Below, in pieces: positions 45,519 through 57,886 of a stretch of 64,000 nucleotides of DNA; positions within the stretch are counted from its first letter, which is position 1; the number at the start of each line of letters is the position of its first letter. The position numbers and the translations under genes are program-made. This stretch comes from Artocarpus heterophyllus. Its lineage: Eukaryota > Streptophyta > Magnoliopsida > Rosales > Moraceae. The notes below the pieces were generated by a model. It had not been told where the DNA came from and did not search any database. It saw only the letters and a list, made by a program, of their open reading frames with translations. The stretch covers positions 31,455,521 to 31,519,520 of the forward strand of contig CM046333.1 of assembly GCA_025403435.1 (NCBI GenBank), read 5' to 3'.

Positions 45519-45768
45519 AAACTCCAAGATTCTTGTTCTTTGTGTTGAAACATGCCATATTCATGGTGGGTCCACTTCTTGTGTGACTTGAATAACTTGG
45601 ACCATTCTTGATTCACCATCAGTAGTGAATGTGTTTGTAGCTTCTTTGTGAATAACTTGAATCAGCCCGTTACGTGCTTCTTTGAATCTTTTAGCTCAAG
45701 CCCTCATAACCGGACCAAGTGGAACTGTAACTGGATCTTGTGTCCATTGTGCCACTATGTCTACATCA

Positions 45769-47578
45769 ACACTAGACCCCACATAGTGCACACACAGTAC
45801 CGACATAAACAAATTAACACAAACCACAGTACAATAGAAACTAAATAATGTCCTTATTATTACTTGCCTTTAATTAAAATAAACAAATAAACAAAAAGGG
45901 GTTTCCATGATCCTCATGTGCAAACCAGCAGCATCCTATTCAACGGTATATTGCGAACCACCTAGATCAAGGGGAGGATTTAAAAAACAAAGTAAAATTG
46001 TGAGCTTAAGGCTCAGTAGGACTTACATTCTAAAATCATTAATTTAAAAAGAAATGCGTAAATTTAAAAGCGATGGAAAAACAAATAACAATTATCAAGC
46101 AATTCCATACTTACTGTTCAAGTCCTTTAATCATTTGAAGTCATAGAATCATTATTCATTATGTGCAAGCTAAATAATACACCACCATAGTGGCCCAGCT
46201 GGGTTCAGGACCTGCCCCTAGGGTTGCTCCTACACGACGCGATCTATGTGTGGCATCATGCACTAACATATGATTTTGAACGGGGGTTCTTAATCCATTT
46301 AGTACTCAATGTCATTGAGATCATATCATTATCTAGGTCTCGTATTACCAACTTATCATTCTTACATTCATTATGATCATATTCAATATCCTCTAGAAAT
46401 AAAGAAATACTGACAATCATTCCTTAAAAACATTTTCAGGAGATTATGGTATGGTCAAAACTCTTTTAAAATTATGGCTATCGAATGAGGAGGGTCTAGA
46501 GTCCTACCTCGTTATCTAGCATGATTGCACCAACACCACAGTCTCGTTCCATTACACATTAGTTCCTCTAAACAATAGATAACCTTAGGTATAGACTAGA
46601 TATATTAATATCTAAACTTGAATACTCTATGTTAGTATGTTATTTCATGGTACCTTAGTGTGCCTTTAGATTTGAAATAATCATGTTTGCCATTTATCAT
46701 ATTTTTAGTGTTTTGAAGTCAAAACCATAATCTTTTTAGAACATTTCTAAATCATTGAACAATAAAAAACTAGGGGTAATTATGTCATTTCAGGATGCCC
46801 AATCGGCCTGTAGACCATCTGAGTTTGGCATGCCAGGCCAGTCAGGTTTGGCCCACCGACCATACGAGTTCGACTTGTCGAACTTGTGTAGTGTGGTGGA
46901 CCGCACTATGCTACCGCGTGCTTGCGGCCAGGATGTTCTGTTTCGAGCATCCGAGCTTCAATCCGTGAAAAACTCATTTTAATTCCATTGTAATGCATTA
47001 AAACATTTCTAAACAATCCATGAACATGATATGAAGCATTTAAACTCAATTTCACAGCCATGCAACAATTTTTATCATTTTCCAAGCATTTTCACTTTTA
47101 CTCTGAAAATGAACAAAAAATGTAAAACTAGTTTCAATCCGATTTTAATCCAAGTTAAAGCGTGAATTCATGGTGATTTAAGTTCTACAAGCTTAGATTA
47201 AATGTTGTTTAAGCTTATTTATGTTTGGATTGTAACATGTACGGATGATTTTTTGTCAAGTTGAAGTAAAATAGAAATTGTTCTACCAGGAAATAGCAAG
47301 CAAATTTAAGCACAAATTTGTCTACAAAATCAGAATTTAAAACTTCAAAAAATTGTGTTTAATTTGCTAGGAACGTTTCTAACCTCAAATGAGCAATTGG
47401 TGCAGCTTGGTGGCTTCAAATCAGTGCCCTTTGCCTTGGTTTCTTGGCTAGAATGAAGATTCTAAGTTGTGTCCTTGAGTTTATCTAAGTATGTTTTTTT
47501 TTGCTTTGAGTTGCTCAAAAAGGAGAGAGTGAGGCATGGAGAGAGGGGGGGAAAAGAAAAGAGTAAGGTGGGTGTAGC
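45769..47578 (-). repeat. Probable LTR sequence of chromodomain element F
   Basis: No coding potential. It contains GAGCTTAAGGCTCAG near 46000, a phrase common in long plant Ty3/gypsy LTRs, and GGTTCAGGACCTGCCCC near 46205. It continues right of the solo LTR (48336-48517) to an LTR start (TGTAATGTC on the minus strand) beside the F polypurine tract. The left limit is hidden by the CR-C LTR. Confidence 0.5.
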
Positions 47579-48330
47579 TGATACGAATCCCGCCAAGAAC
47601 TGACGTGACCCTAACCAAGATTGGTTTCCAAGATCAAAATTCCTAACCGGTTTTGGATGGAACCGCGACCCGATGCCTAACAAGAAGCACGAACCTTGGT
47701 ATGTGAGGACGCCACAATCAGCTATGGATGGACTGATTGATAAGTCTATGAATGCCACGGAATTTTTTGATAAGTTCGAATAGTTCGTTTAGGAACCGAA
47801 GAGAATTAAATCTCAATTTGTGTGTTAAAACTTATATTCACATTGAATGAAATTCGTTACAATATATAGGGGTTCCCCTATGCGAATTTTCAGCTCCTAA
47901 TTGCCCATGGAATTTCGGGCAAATCAATTACCAAAACATCTAATCTAAAGCAAATAAGGAAAGTTCCCTTAATGGCTTAAAAGCCTTACAATAATAGAAA
48001 TAAAACAAACGCAAAAAGGAAACTAGGCATTAAAAGGTAAATAGCTGATTCTTCTCGCCACTTGTCGCCTCAAAATGGGAAATTAACTAAAATGGAAATT
48101 ACTCGATCCCTTCTAGAGCTTAAATCACGCATTTGTTGGTCTGGATGTCACATGCAATTCCCTCAATGGGGCTCCATGCAATAGCTTGAGCCCAAGTTGC
48201 TTGAATAAGCCCAATAAGCGTTTCTTTGAACTTCTTCGCACGAGCTCTTGTAACCGGACCAATGGGAACTTGAATTGGATCTAAATATGTCTCATCCCAC
48301 GTGCTCTTGCTTGTAACGATGTCCTCATCA
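47579..48330 (-). repeat. CR-A solo LTR (752 bp)
   Basis: Ends TGATACGAATCCCGCC and CCTCATCA, target duplication GTAGC (47574-47578, 48331-48335). Shorter than most CR-A LTRs here because only one 51-bp hairpin unit is present. Confidence 0.95.
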
Positions 48331-48335
48331 GTAGC

Positions 48336-48535
48336 AATGTCTAAATATTTGTTTAATAAGTGGGCTTAGATGGTTTTGCTCCAAACCATGTTCTACACAT
48401 GGTTTTCAAGTGGGGGGTTTCAATTGATTAACAAAATTATTGAACTTAAATTGAAATTAGTCACACTAATTCACTAATTACACACAAATCACTTTTAATT
48501 AATTTCTAGACATTACATCTCTCCTCTCTTAAAGG
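48336..48535 (-). repeat. Element F: start of 3' LTR and polypurine tract
   Basis: Minus strand: CCTTTAAGAGAGGAGAGA (48518-48535) is a good polypurine tract, followed by TGTAATGTCTAGAAATT as the LTR start at 48517. Confidence 0.75.
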
Positions 48536-50021
48536 AATTTCGTCCTCGAAATTAGAAACCATCTCAAAAGCAGAATAAATGCAGATACAGTTCTCGCATT
48601 GTTGATTCCAAATCCCATGTTGCCTCATTGACACCATGGTACTGCCACAAGACCTTCACTAGTGGTATGTCATGACGTCGTAAACATGTTACCTTCCAAT
48701 TGATAATCTGAACCAACACCTCTTCATAGGTCTTGTCTTCTTGGATCGGTACATCGTAGAATGAAACAACTTTGCTCAGCTCGGGTGGGCATTTCTTAAG
48801 CATTGACACATAGAACACATTGTGAACATGAGAGAGCTTGGGAGGAAGATTAGTTCAGTAAGTAACTACACCAACACAGTGAGTAATCTCAAATGGCCTG
48901 ACATACCTCGGTGTAAGTTTTCCACTTATGCTGAAACACGTAATCCCTTTGCATAGAGAAACCTTTAAGAGAACAAAATCACCTACTTCAAATTCCATAG
49001 GTCGACATCTCTTGTGAGCATAACTCTTTTGTCGGCTATAGGCGGCTTTCATTCGATCTAGAATTATGACAATTTTCTCATTATTCTTACGAATCTCATC
49101 AGATCCGATGATGATCATATCCTTTGGTTCTAATCAACAAACCGATGGTCAATATGGTCTCCCATAAAGTGTCTCGAACGGTGCCATACCGATACTTGCC
49201 TAGTAACTATTATTGTATGCAAACTCAGCTAGATGTAGTGCCTCTTCCAATTTCTTCCAAATTCCAAAATACAAGCATGTAACATGTCCTTAAGAATCTA
49301 AATAACTTGCTCAAACTGTCCATCGATCTGAGGATGAAAAGTAGTGATGAAATTCAACTCTGTGCCTAATACTTCTTGGAAAATTCTCCAATATTTAGCA
49401 TTAAATTGAGTATCTCTATCAGAGGTAATGGACAATAGAACTCCATGCAGTCTTACTATATTCTCAAGATCCAACTCTCTAAGGACTCTTCTTGAGCAAG
49501 TCGATCTGAAGTGTATGAAATGTGCCGATTTTGTCAATCTGTCAATGATAACCCAAATTGCATCATGCTTCTGCTCTGTTCTTGGTAAACCAATGAGAAA
49601 ATCCATCGTGATGTGCTCTCACTTCCACCTTGGAATAGGAAGCAGTTGAAGTTGTCCAGTAGGTTTTTGGTGTTGGGCCTTTATTTGGAGACAAGTCATA
49701 TACTTGGCGATGTAATCCAGAACATCCTTCCTCATATCTCTCCACCAATACTATCTTTTTAGATCACGATATCTCTTCGTGCTTCTTGGATAAATAGCAA
49801 AACAAGACTTGTGTGCCTCATCCGTTACAGCTTTGTGACCTCTTCTATTATAGGTACCGCCAATCGTTTCCTAAAAAACAAAGACCCATATGCATGTATC
49901 CTCCATTCATCAAACTCTCTTCCATTCTATATCTATGTCTATATCTCCTAACGATGTTGATCTTGCCAGTGAATCTATTTTACATTTGAACAAGTTAGAT
50001 TCCATGTTATATGCTAAAACC
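48536..50021 (-). pseudogene. Element F: chromodomain Ty3/gypsy (Tekay/Del-like) integrase remnant
   Basis: From the right: the end of RNase H and the integrase finger with DYIAKYMTCLQIKAQHQK, the integrase core with MDFLIGLPRTEQKHDAIWVI, LTKSAHFI and ITSDRDTQFN, DGQFEQVI (Thr lost from the usual QTE; the acidic residue is still present), then the linker (EVGDFVLLKVS) and a C-terminal chromodomain (48564-48818: VHNVFYVSMLKKCPPE, LVKVLWQYHGVNEATWDLES). The aromatic and acidic residues of the group II type chromodomain are partly visible. Several frameshifts are present (near 48850, 49130-49290, 49750). This lineage differs from the CR families, which lack the chromodomain. The element is cut at 50021. 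Confidence 0.85.
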
Positions 50022-50971
50022 TGTAATGCCCCCTTACTTTCATTCTTGTTATCATTATTTATAAGATAAACCTTTTAAATATAAACACAATTTGATAAAC
50101 AAATCTCAGGATCCATGCATATAATTTTTTTTAAATATTCCAAATATTTCAAATCCTTTTTTTTAAAAGTTTATCAATGCCAAATTAACAAAATAAATGT
50201 AAAACAAGTCTTTTTACTTAATAGTGCGAAAATTTAAGAATTCAAAGAAATAAAAACATAGTTCAAAAAAAATTATTCTTTCTTGGTGTTCTTCCATTTC
50301 CAATCCATCGTTCATAGTTCACACGCTTATCCTCGGCCTCCACCTATTCCATGGTCCTCTTACCTTTATCTACAACATGATTATAAATTAAATAAGCAAA
50401 AGCTTAATAAGTATACTTTCCTATCTTACAACATAAAACATTTTATGAATATCCTTATGAAACATCATAATCATAATTATCAAAAACATAATAGTGCACT
50501 TGGCACAATTTTATATAGAACATATCTTTCATTATCATTATCCATATTAAAAGTTCATTCATTTTATCTTTGGGGCCCTAAGTGTTGCTCCATAAACATC
50601 ATCATCGTAGGCGCTCCATCATGAGAGGAGAGGGGTAGCTAATCCCAAACCAAACTTGACAAGTTGAACCTTTGGGACGTCATAAACATAAACATAAACA
50701 TAGGGTGTGCAACGCTTAATTAAGTGATACATATATATAGATATATTTTTAACAAACCTCATCAATGAAACTTTCGTTAAACTTTCTTGTTGCAACAAGA
50801 GTTTTCATGAGAAAACAATGTGTAAAAACAAACTTAAAATTATCATAAAACATCTTCTCAAAACTTTTTCGTAAACTTGTATCATGTTACAGGTGATAAT
50901 GTACTTACTTGTCTTCCTTACTTACTAAGCCTTAACTTGGGTGACATTGCAGCGGTTCTCAATGTGCTCAC
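50022..50971 (+). repeat. LTR-like non-coding DNA
   Basis: Begins TGTAATGCCCCCTTAC, a common start of plant Ty3/gypsy LTRs, and contains AGCAAAAGCTTAATAAGT and later TTACTTACTAAGCC, typical wording of such LTRs. It runs to the B3 insertion at 50972. No end, primer site or coding region is seen. Confidence 0.45.
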
Positions 50972-51415
50972 TGATAAGAACCTCGCCAATATACTGACGA
51001 AACCCGTTATCAATAAAAAAGGCACCAAGACCGTTTCTACTCAGATTTGGATGGAAGTCACAGCGACCCGTTGCTTATATCGAAGCAAGAACCTTGGTAT
51101 ATCGTAGACGCCACAATCAAGGATGGAAAGCTTGATTGATAAGTCGGGTTGAACGCCCAGATTGATCCGAAGAGTTTGTATAGTTTGTCAAAGAACCAAA
51201 GAAAGAATTTCTCTCTCAGAAGATAAACATTCATCAATCATTCATTAACCTTGGAAACGCCTTTTTATAGGCCAAAATTACAAAGTGTCGCCCAAAAAGA
51301 AAAGCTGACAAATTCAAACATAATCATAATTTAAGCCTAAAATAAAAACCAAAAGAAAGGAAAGTCTTAATGGCTGATATTCAGCCATTTACATGCCCAA
51401 CAATTAAAGGAAAGT
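50972..51415 (-). repeat. B3 3' LTR, left part (continues at 57764-58109)
   Basis: CR-B LTR sequence up to AAAGT (51411-51415), the A4 target site. The right part from 57764 has a ~30-bp stretch not in other copies (CTCATCAACAATTTGC). Hairpin near 51105-51145. Confidence 0.92.
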
Positions 51416-52215
51416 TGATGAGGACATCGTTAGCATAAGCAAGAGCATGTGGGAGACATATTCAGATCCAATTCAAGTTCCCATTGGTCCGGTTATGAGA
51501 GCTCGTGCGAAGAAGTTCAAAGAAACGCTTATTGGGCTGATTCAAGCAACTTGGGCTCAAGCTATTGCATGGAGGCCCATTGAGGGAATTGCATGCGACA
51601 CCCAGACCAACAAATGCGTGATTCAAGCTCTAGAAGGGATCGAGTAATTTCCATTTCAGTTACCTTTCCGTTTTGAGGCGACACATGGCGAGAAGAATCA
51701 GCTTATGACCTTTTAATGTCTAGTTTCCTTTTTTTTCGTTTGTTTATTTCTATTATTCTAAAGCTTTTAAGCCATTAAGGACACTTACCTTATTTGCTTT
51801 AGATTAGGTGATTTGGTAATTGATTTGCCCAAAATTCCATGGGGAATTAGGAGCTGAAAATTCGCATAGGAACCCCTATATATTGTAACGAATTTCATTC
51901 AGTGGAATACAAGTATTAACACATAATTTGAGGTTTAATTCTCTTTGGTTCCTAAACGAGCTTTTCAAACTTATCAGAAATTTTCGTGGCATTCATAGAC
52001 TTATCAATCAGTCCATCCATAGCTGATTGTGGCGTCCTCACATACCAAGACTTATCAATCAGTCCATCCATAGCTGATTGTGGCGTCCTCACATACCAAG
52101 GTTCGTGCTTCTTGTTGGGCATCGGGTCGCGGTTCCATTCAAAACCGGTTAGGAATTTGATCTTGGAAACCAATTTTGGTTAGGGTCGCGTCAGCTCTTG
52201 GCGTGGTTCGTATCA
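51416..52215 (+). repeat. A4 5' LTR (800 bp)
   Basis: TGATGAGGACATCG to GGTTCGTATCA. Coding tail open to 51647. Two hairpin units at about 51999-52100. Confidence 0.95.
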
Positions 52216-52217
52216 TT

Positions 52218-52805
52218 TGGTATCAGAGCGAGGTTCTAATCAGGTTTTGCTTATCCGTTCTCTTAGTTTATGTTTCTTTCAGTTATTCGTGAGTTTTTGA
52301 TTTCCATTATCAAAGTCGGTTAAAAAAAAATCCAAAAAGAAAAGAAAGAAAGAAAAGAAACGAAAAGAAAGAAAAAAAAAAAGAAAAGAAAAAAAAAACA
52401 AGAGGATCCGAAAAAAAAAAAAAAGTCTGGAAACCTTCCTTAAATTTTTTTTCTAGATTCTTGTTATTCATCATTTAAGGAATCCAAAATTGAATTCCCT
52501 ACACATACCAAAAATTTTTCGTCAAATTTTGTTCCTTTTGGGTGTGATTCTGAAAGCCTAAATTCTTTGTTCCTGTTATAGTCTTGTCTCTTTGGTAATC
52601 TATTTGGGAATTGTCAAGGAAATTTTGATATTGATTTGACTAGTTTTATAGGAACTGAGTGAGAATATACGAGTGGAAAAAGGCATAGAGGCGAGAGCAT
52701 TAGAGTGGACAAAAGCCGAAAGTATTGAGTGTAAAGACAAGTGAAATTGAGTGAACCATTTCACGAGTGAAACACGTAAGGGAGTGTGGTAAGGTCCTTT
52801 GGAAA
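52218..52805 (+). promoter_or_regulatory. A4 primer site and leader
   Basis: TGGTATCAGAGC at 52218-52229. Purine-only tract about 52321-52425, with AAGAGGATCCGAAAAAAA at its right part. Confidence 0.85.
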
Positions 52806-55800
52806 ATGTCAAACAACAGCAAGAACACTATTGAGGGTACCTCGGGTGCAGCAGACCCAAAACTTCTTATGGAAGCGATGATGGGGGAGACGAGGCGATT
52901 GTTGAGGGGAGAGTTAGGACAACTTCATGAGAGGATAGACCGGATAGAAAAATGCACGTGTGGAACAGCCACAACATGTTCCTCATGCGCATAGGCGAGA
53001 AAGGGTTCCGGTCAGAGGAGAGGTTGATGACTACTATAGGATTGATGGGGAAGAGTTTGACGAAGGAGAAGATTCAGTGGGTAGTCACCGAAGATTTGGA
53101 CGGGATAGAGGAGTTAGGAACCGGAAAGAAGATAGTTTGAGAGGCATAAAAATGAAGATACCATCATTTCAAGGCAAATCCAATCCAGAAGCGTACCTTG
53201 AATGGGAGAAGAAAATGGAGTTCATCTTTGACTGCCACTACTATTCCGAGGCAAAGAAGGTAAAATTGGTTGTAATTGAATTTTCTGATTATGCTATTAC
53301 TTGGTGGGATCAGCTTGTTTTAAACAGGAGACGAAATAGAGAGCGACCTATTGAGTCATGGGAAGAGATGAAGACCGTAATGGGGAAGCGATTTGTACCA
53401 ACTTACTACTACCGGGAGTTGTACAACAAACTACAAAACCTTAAGCAGGGCAACCGGAGTGTAGAGGAGTACTATAAGGAGATAGAGGTTATGATGATTC
53501 GGGCTAATATAGAGGAGGATCGAGAGGCTACAACAGCAAGGTTTTTGACGGGTTTGAACCGAGATATTCACAATGCCGTTGAGTTACAACATTATGTGGA
53601 GTTGGAGGACATGGTGCACATGGCTATTAAAATTGAGAATCAACTTATGAGGAGGGGCAGTAACACACGTCCTAGCCAAAACCCGAGTACATCGGCTTGG
53701 AAAATCAACCAATGGAAGAGGGATGAGAAGCAATCCAACCAAAAGCCAAAGATCGAGCAAAAACAATAGGTGGCCAGCCATGGGAATCAAGGTAAATCCG
53801 ATTCTTCCACTACTCGGACTCGTGATATTAAATGTTTTAAATGTCAAGGCAGGGGTCATATAGCAAGCCAATGTCCGAACAAACAAGTTATGGTGATGCG
53901 GGACAATGGAGACATTGGAACTGAGGAGGATTCAGACAATGATTCTATGCCTTCATTAGAGGATGCCGACGATGAGGAGTGCGCTGTCCAAGGATAATTG
54001 TTGGTTACAAGGAGAGCTTTAAGTGTGCAAGCCAAAGAAGAAGATGAAGAGGTGCAACGGGAAAACATCTTCCACACTAGGTGCCACGTCCAAAACAAGG
54101 TATGTAGTGTGATTTTTAGATGGTGGGAGTTGTACTAATGTTGCTAGCACAACCATGGTAGAGAAGTTAGGGCTGCCAACAATTAAGCATCCTCGACCAT
54201 ATAAATTGCAATGGTTAAATGATATTGGTGAGGTAAAGGTGCATAAGCAGGTGTTAGTTCCTTTTTGCATTGGAAGATATGAAGATGAAGTTTTGTGCGA
54301 TGTGGTTCCAATGCAAGCTGGGCACTTGTTATTAGGCAGACCATGGTAATTTGATCGGCGAGTTAAGCATGATGGTTTCACCAACAAGTACTCATTTGTT
54401 CACAAACAAAAAAGATCACTCTTGTTCCATTAACACCAAAACAGGTCTATGAAGACCAAGTGAGCTTACAGAGAGAAAGTGATAAAAGAAATGAAGAGTG
54501 AAGAAAAATCAAGAGTGGGAGTGCAGAGAGAGAGTTCGGCCAGTGAGAGAAAAAAAGAAGAGATGGCCGAGAAAAAGGAGAGCAAAGAGAGCAAGGGAGA
54601 GAAAATTGAGAGGGCTGAAAAGAATTCACAATCAGCCAATGAGAGAACAGTAGAGAGAAAAAAAAACTTTTATGCAAGAAAGAGTGATGTGAGAAGAGCT
54701 TTGTTTTCTAAGCAGCCGATGATTTTTCTCATGTACAAGGAGGCGTTATTAAACACTAACGATTTTGATTCCACCATACATAGTTCTGTTGTTTCTCTTT
54801 TGTAGGAATATGAGGATATCTTTCCCGAGGAAACACCGCAAGGTTTACCTCCAATCCGTGGAATTGAACATCAAATCGACTTCATACCTGGAGCTACAAT
54901 CCCAAACCGACCAGCCTATAGGAGTAATCCCGAGGAGACAAAGGAACTCCAACGGCAGGTAAGTGAGTTGATGGAGAAGGGACACGTGAGAGAAAGCATG
55001 AGCCCGTGCGCCGTACCAGTTTTACTTGTGCCTAAAAAAGATGGGACTTGGAGGATGTGCGTTGATTGTCGAGCCATCAACAACATCACGGTAAAGTATC
55101 GACATCCCATTCCTCGCTTGGATGACATGTTAGATGAATTGCATGGTGCTTGTGTGTTTTCTAAAATTGATCTGAAGAGTGGATATCATCAAATTCGCAT
55201 GAAAGAGGGAGACGAGTGGAAGACGGCTTTCAACACAAGACAAGGCTTGTATGAGTGGTTGGCAATGCCTTACTCAAGGAGAAGTTGACAAATGCTCCAT
55301 TGTTATCCTTACCTAATTTTTCCAAAACTTTTGAGATTGAATGTGATGCTTCAGGTGTTGGAATTGGTGCTGTTTTAATGCAGGAAGGGAGACCAGTAGC
55401 ATATTTCAATGAGAAGCTAAATGGGGCAACTCTTAATTACCCAACTTATGATAAAGAGATGTATGCATTGGTTCGGGCATTAGAGACGTGGCAGCACTTC
55501 CTATGGCCTAAGGAGTTCGTGATTCACACTGATCATGAGTCCCTGAAACACTTGAAGGGCCAGCACAAGCTGAACAAGAGGCATGCTCGTTGGGTAGAAT
55601 TTATAGAGATGTTTCCATATGTCATTCGCTACAAGCAAGGTAAGGAAAACGTTATTGCCGATGCACTTTCTCGCAGGTATGTCTTAATCTCAACTCTTAA
55701 TGCTAAACTACTGGGTTTTGAACACATTAAAGAGTTATATGCTGATGACCGTGACTTTAGTACTGAGTATCAAGCTTGTGAGAGATTTGCTAGTGGTAAG

Positions 55801-57189
55801 TACTTTAGGCATGAGGGATACTTGTTTCGGGAGAATACATTATGTGTGCCTAATAGTTCATTAAGAGATTTGCTAGTGAGAGAATCCCATGGGGGAGGAT
55901 TGATGGGACATTTTGGAGTAATGAAGACTTTAGCTATGTTGCAGGAACACTTCTATTGGCCACATATGAAACGAGATGTTGAGAGGCTTTGTGGTAGATG
56001 TGTAACTTGTAGGCAGGCTAAATCAAGAGTGCAGCCCCATGGTTTGTACACCCCTTTACCAATACCTAATGAACCTTGGATTGATATTTCGATGGATTTT
56101 GTGTTAGGTTTGCCTAGGTCTAAATGGGCAAGAGACTCAATATTTGTGGTCGTGGATAGGTTTTCAAAGATGGCCCATTTTATTCCATGCCACAAGACAG
56201 ATAATGCTTCCAATGTTGCTGATTTGTTCTTTCGGGAAATTGTGAGACTTCATGGTATGCCTAGGACAATTGTTTCTGATAGGGACACCAAGTTCTTAAG
56301 CTACTTTTGGAAGACTTTGTGGGCTAAGTTAGGGACTAAACTATTGTTTTCGACTACTTGTCACCCACAAACCGATGGTCAAACAGAAGTTGTGAATAGA
56401 ACCTTGTCTACTTTGTTGCGGGCTGTCATTAAAAAGAACATCAAAACATGGGAGGAGTGTTTACCACATGTTGAGTTTGCTTATAATAGATCTGTTCATC
56501 CTGCTACTAAATTTTCACCATTTGAAATTGTTTATGGTTTTAATCCTTTAACTCCTTTGGATTTAATGCCATTACCTTTGTCTGAGCATGTGAATTTAGA
56601 TGGAAAAAGAAAAGCTGATCTTGTTAAGCAGATACACGAGAAGGCAAGACTCAACATCGAGCGAAGGACTAAACAATATGCTGAACAAGCCAACAAAGGG
56701 CGTCACAAGCTCGTCTTCGAGCCCGACGATTGGGTGTGGTTGCACTTACGCAAGGAACGATTTCCAGAACAAAGGAAATCCAAGCTGTTGCCTAGAGGGG
56801 ATGGTCCTTTTCAAATCCTTGAAAGGATCAATGATAATGCATACAAGCTAGACATGCCAGGTGAGTATGGTGTAAGTGCCTCCTTTAATGTTTCTGATCT
56901 AAGTCCTTTTGATGCAGGCGACGATTTGAGGACAAATCCCTCTCAAGAGGAGGGGAATGATGAGGACATTGTTAGCATAAGCAAGAGCACGTGGGAGACA
57001 TATTCAGATCCAATTCAAGTTCCCATTGGTCCTGTTACGAGAGCTCATGCGAAGAAGTTCAAAGAAACGCTTATTGGGCTGATTCAAGCAACTTGGGCTC
57101 AAGCTATTGCATGGAGGCCCATTGAGGGAATTGCATGCGACACCCAGACCAACAAATGCGTGATTCAAGCTCTAGAAGGGATCGAGTAA
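52806..57189 (+). pseudogene. A4 gag-pol, broken
   Basis: ATG at 52806 (MSNNSKNT). One base is inserted near 52950 in gag, TAG at 53767-53769 replaces Glu, and TAA follows at 53995-53997. A frameshift near 54115 hits the protease just before DGGSCTN. After the K/E spacer a TAG at 54803-54805 replaces Gln. RT starts normally, but at about 55268 the sequence jumps from the WLAMP region to [11 protein letters not shown], removing the YFDD box. The rest, 55270-57189, is one long frame: RNase H ([17 protein letters not shown]), integrase finger, DDE core ([22 protein letters not shown]), linker and the LTR-encoded tail ([13 protein letters not shown]). It cannot make active RT. Confidence 0.95.
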
Positions 57190-57758
57190 TTTCCATTTCA
57201 GTTACCTTCCCGTTTTGAGGCGACACATGGCGAGAAGAATCAGCTTATGACCTTTTAATGTCTAGTTTTCTTTTTTTTTCGTTTGTTTATATCTATTATT
57301 GTAAAGCTTTTAAGCCATTAAGGACACTTACCTTATTTGCTTTAGATTAGGTGATTTGGTAATTGATTTGCCTGAAATTCCATGGGGAATTAGGAGTTGA
57401 AAATTCGCATAGGAACCCCTATATATTGTAACGAATTTCATTCAATGGAATACAAGTATTAACACACGATTTGAGGTTTAATTCTCTTTGGTTCCTAAAC
57501 GAACTTTTTGAACTTATCAGAAATTTTCGTGGCGTTCATAGACTTATCAATCAGTCCATCCATAGCTGGTTGTGGCGTCCTCACATACCAAGACTTATCA
57601 ATCAGTCCATCCATAGCTGATTGTGGCGTCCTCACATACCAAGGTTCGTGCTTCTTGTTGGGCATCGGGTTGCTGTTCCATTCAAAACCGGTTAGGAATT
57701 TGATCTTGGAAACCAATTTTGGTTAAGGTCGCGTCAGCTCTTGGCATAGATCGTATCA
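56958..57758 (+). repeat. A4 3' LTR (801 bp)
   Basis: Follows PPT AAGAGGAGGGGAA. Coding tail to the stop at 57187-57189. Two hairpin units near 57539-57640; the first has a wobble change (CTGGTTG) in its 3' stem arm. Confidence 0.95.
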
Positions 57759-57886
57759 AAAGTGCAATTAATCCTCATCAACAATTTGCACAAATGATCA
57801 GCCACATGTGTGTCGATAATGGGAAAGTTTCCAAAATCCTTCCATTGACTTGATCTTGCAAAATTTGAGCTGATTTCAAGCTTGAC

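Larger units (their letters stand above)
43856..45768 (-). repeat. CR-C 5' LTR, containing a CR-A solo LTR and a TRIM solo LTR
   Basis: On the minus strand it starts TGATGTAGACATAGTGG at 45768 and ends GGCAAGGTTCATATCA at 43856, about 990 bp without insertions. Its first codons read like the CR tails (DVDIVAQ..., GPV-R-A motif, FKEARNGLIQ), with a stop in the motif. The hairpin form is at 44798-44834. This LTR ties the CR-C primer site and leader to the gag and RT at 14497-16728. Confidence 0.85.
51416..57758 (+). mobile_element. A4: complete CR-A element with RT deletion (6343 bp)
   Basis: 5' LTR 51416-52215, 3' LTR 56958-57758 (about 97-98% alike by eye), target duplication AAAGT (51411-51415, 57759-57763). 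Inserted in the B3 3' LTR. It is shorter than A1 because about 460 bp of RT are missing. Confidence 0.96.

Noticed and set aside
46755..46982. 75-residue frame in the F LTR region
   Set aside because: Short, lies in repetitive LTR-like sequence with GGCATGCCAG words, and has no recognisable domain.
50283..50624. 113-residue frame, possible small gene
   Set aside because: Low-complexity His/Asn/Tyr-rich translation of AT-rich LTR-like DNA, no homologous domain recognised and no similar frame in related copies.
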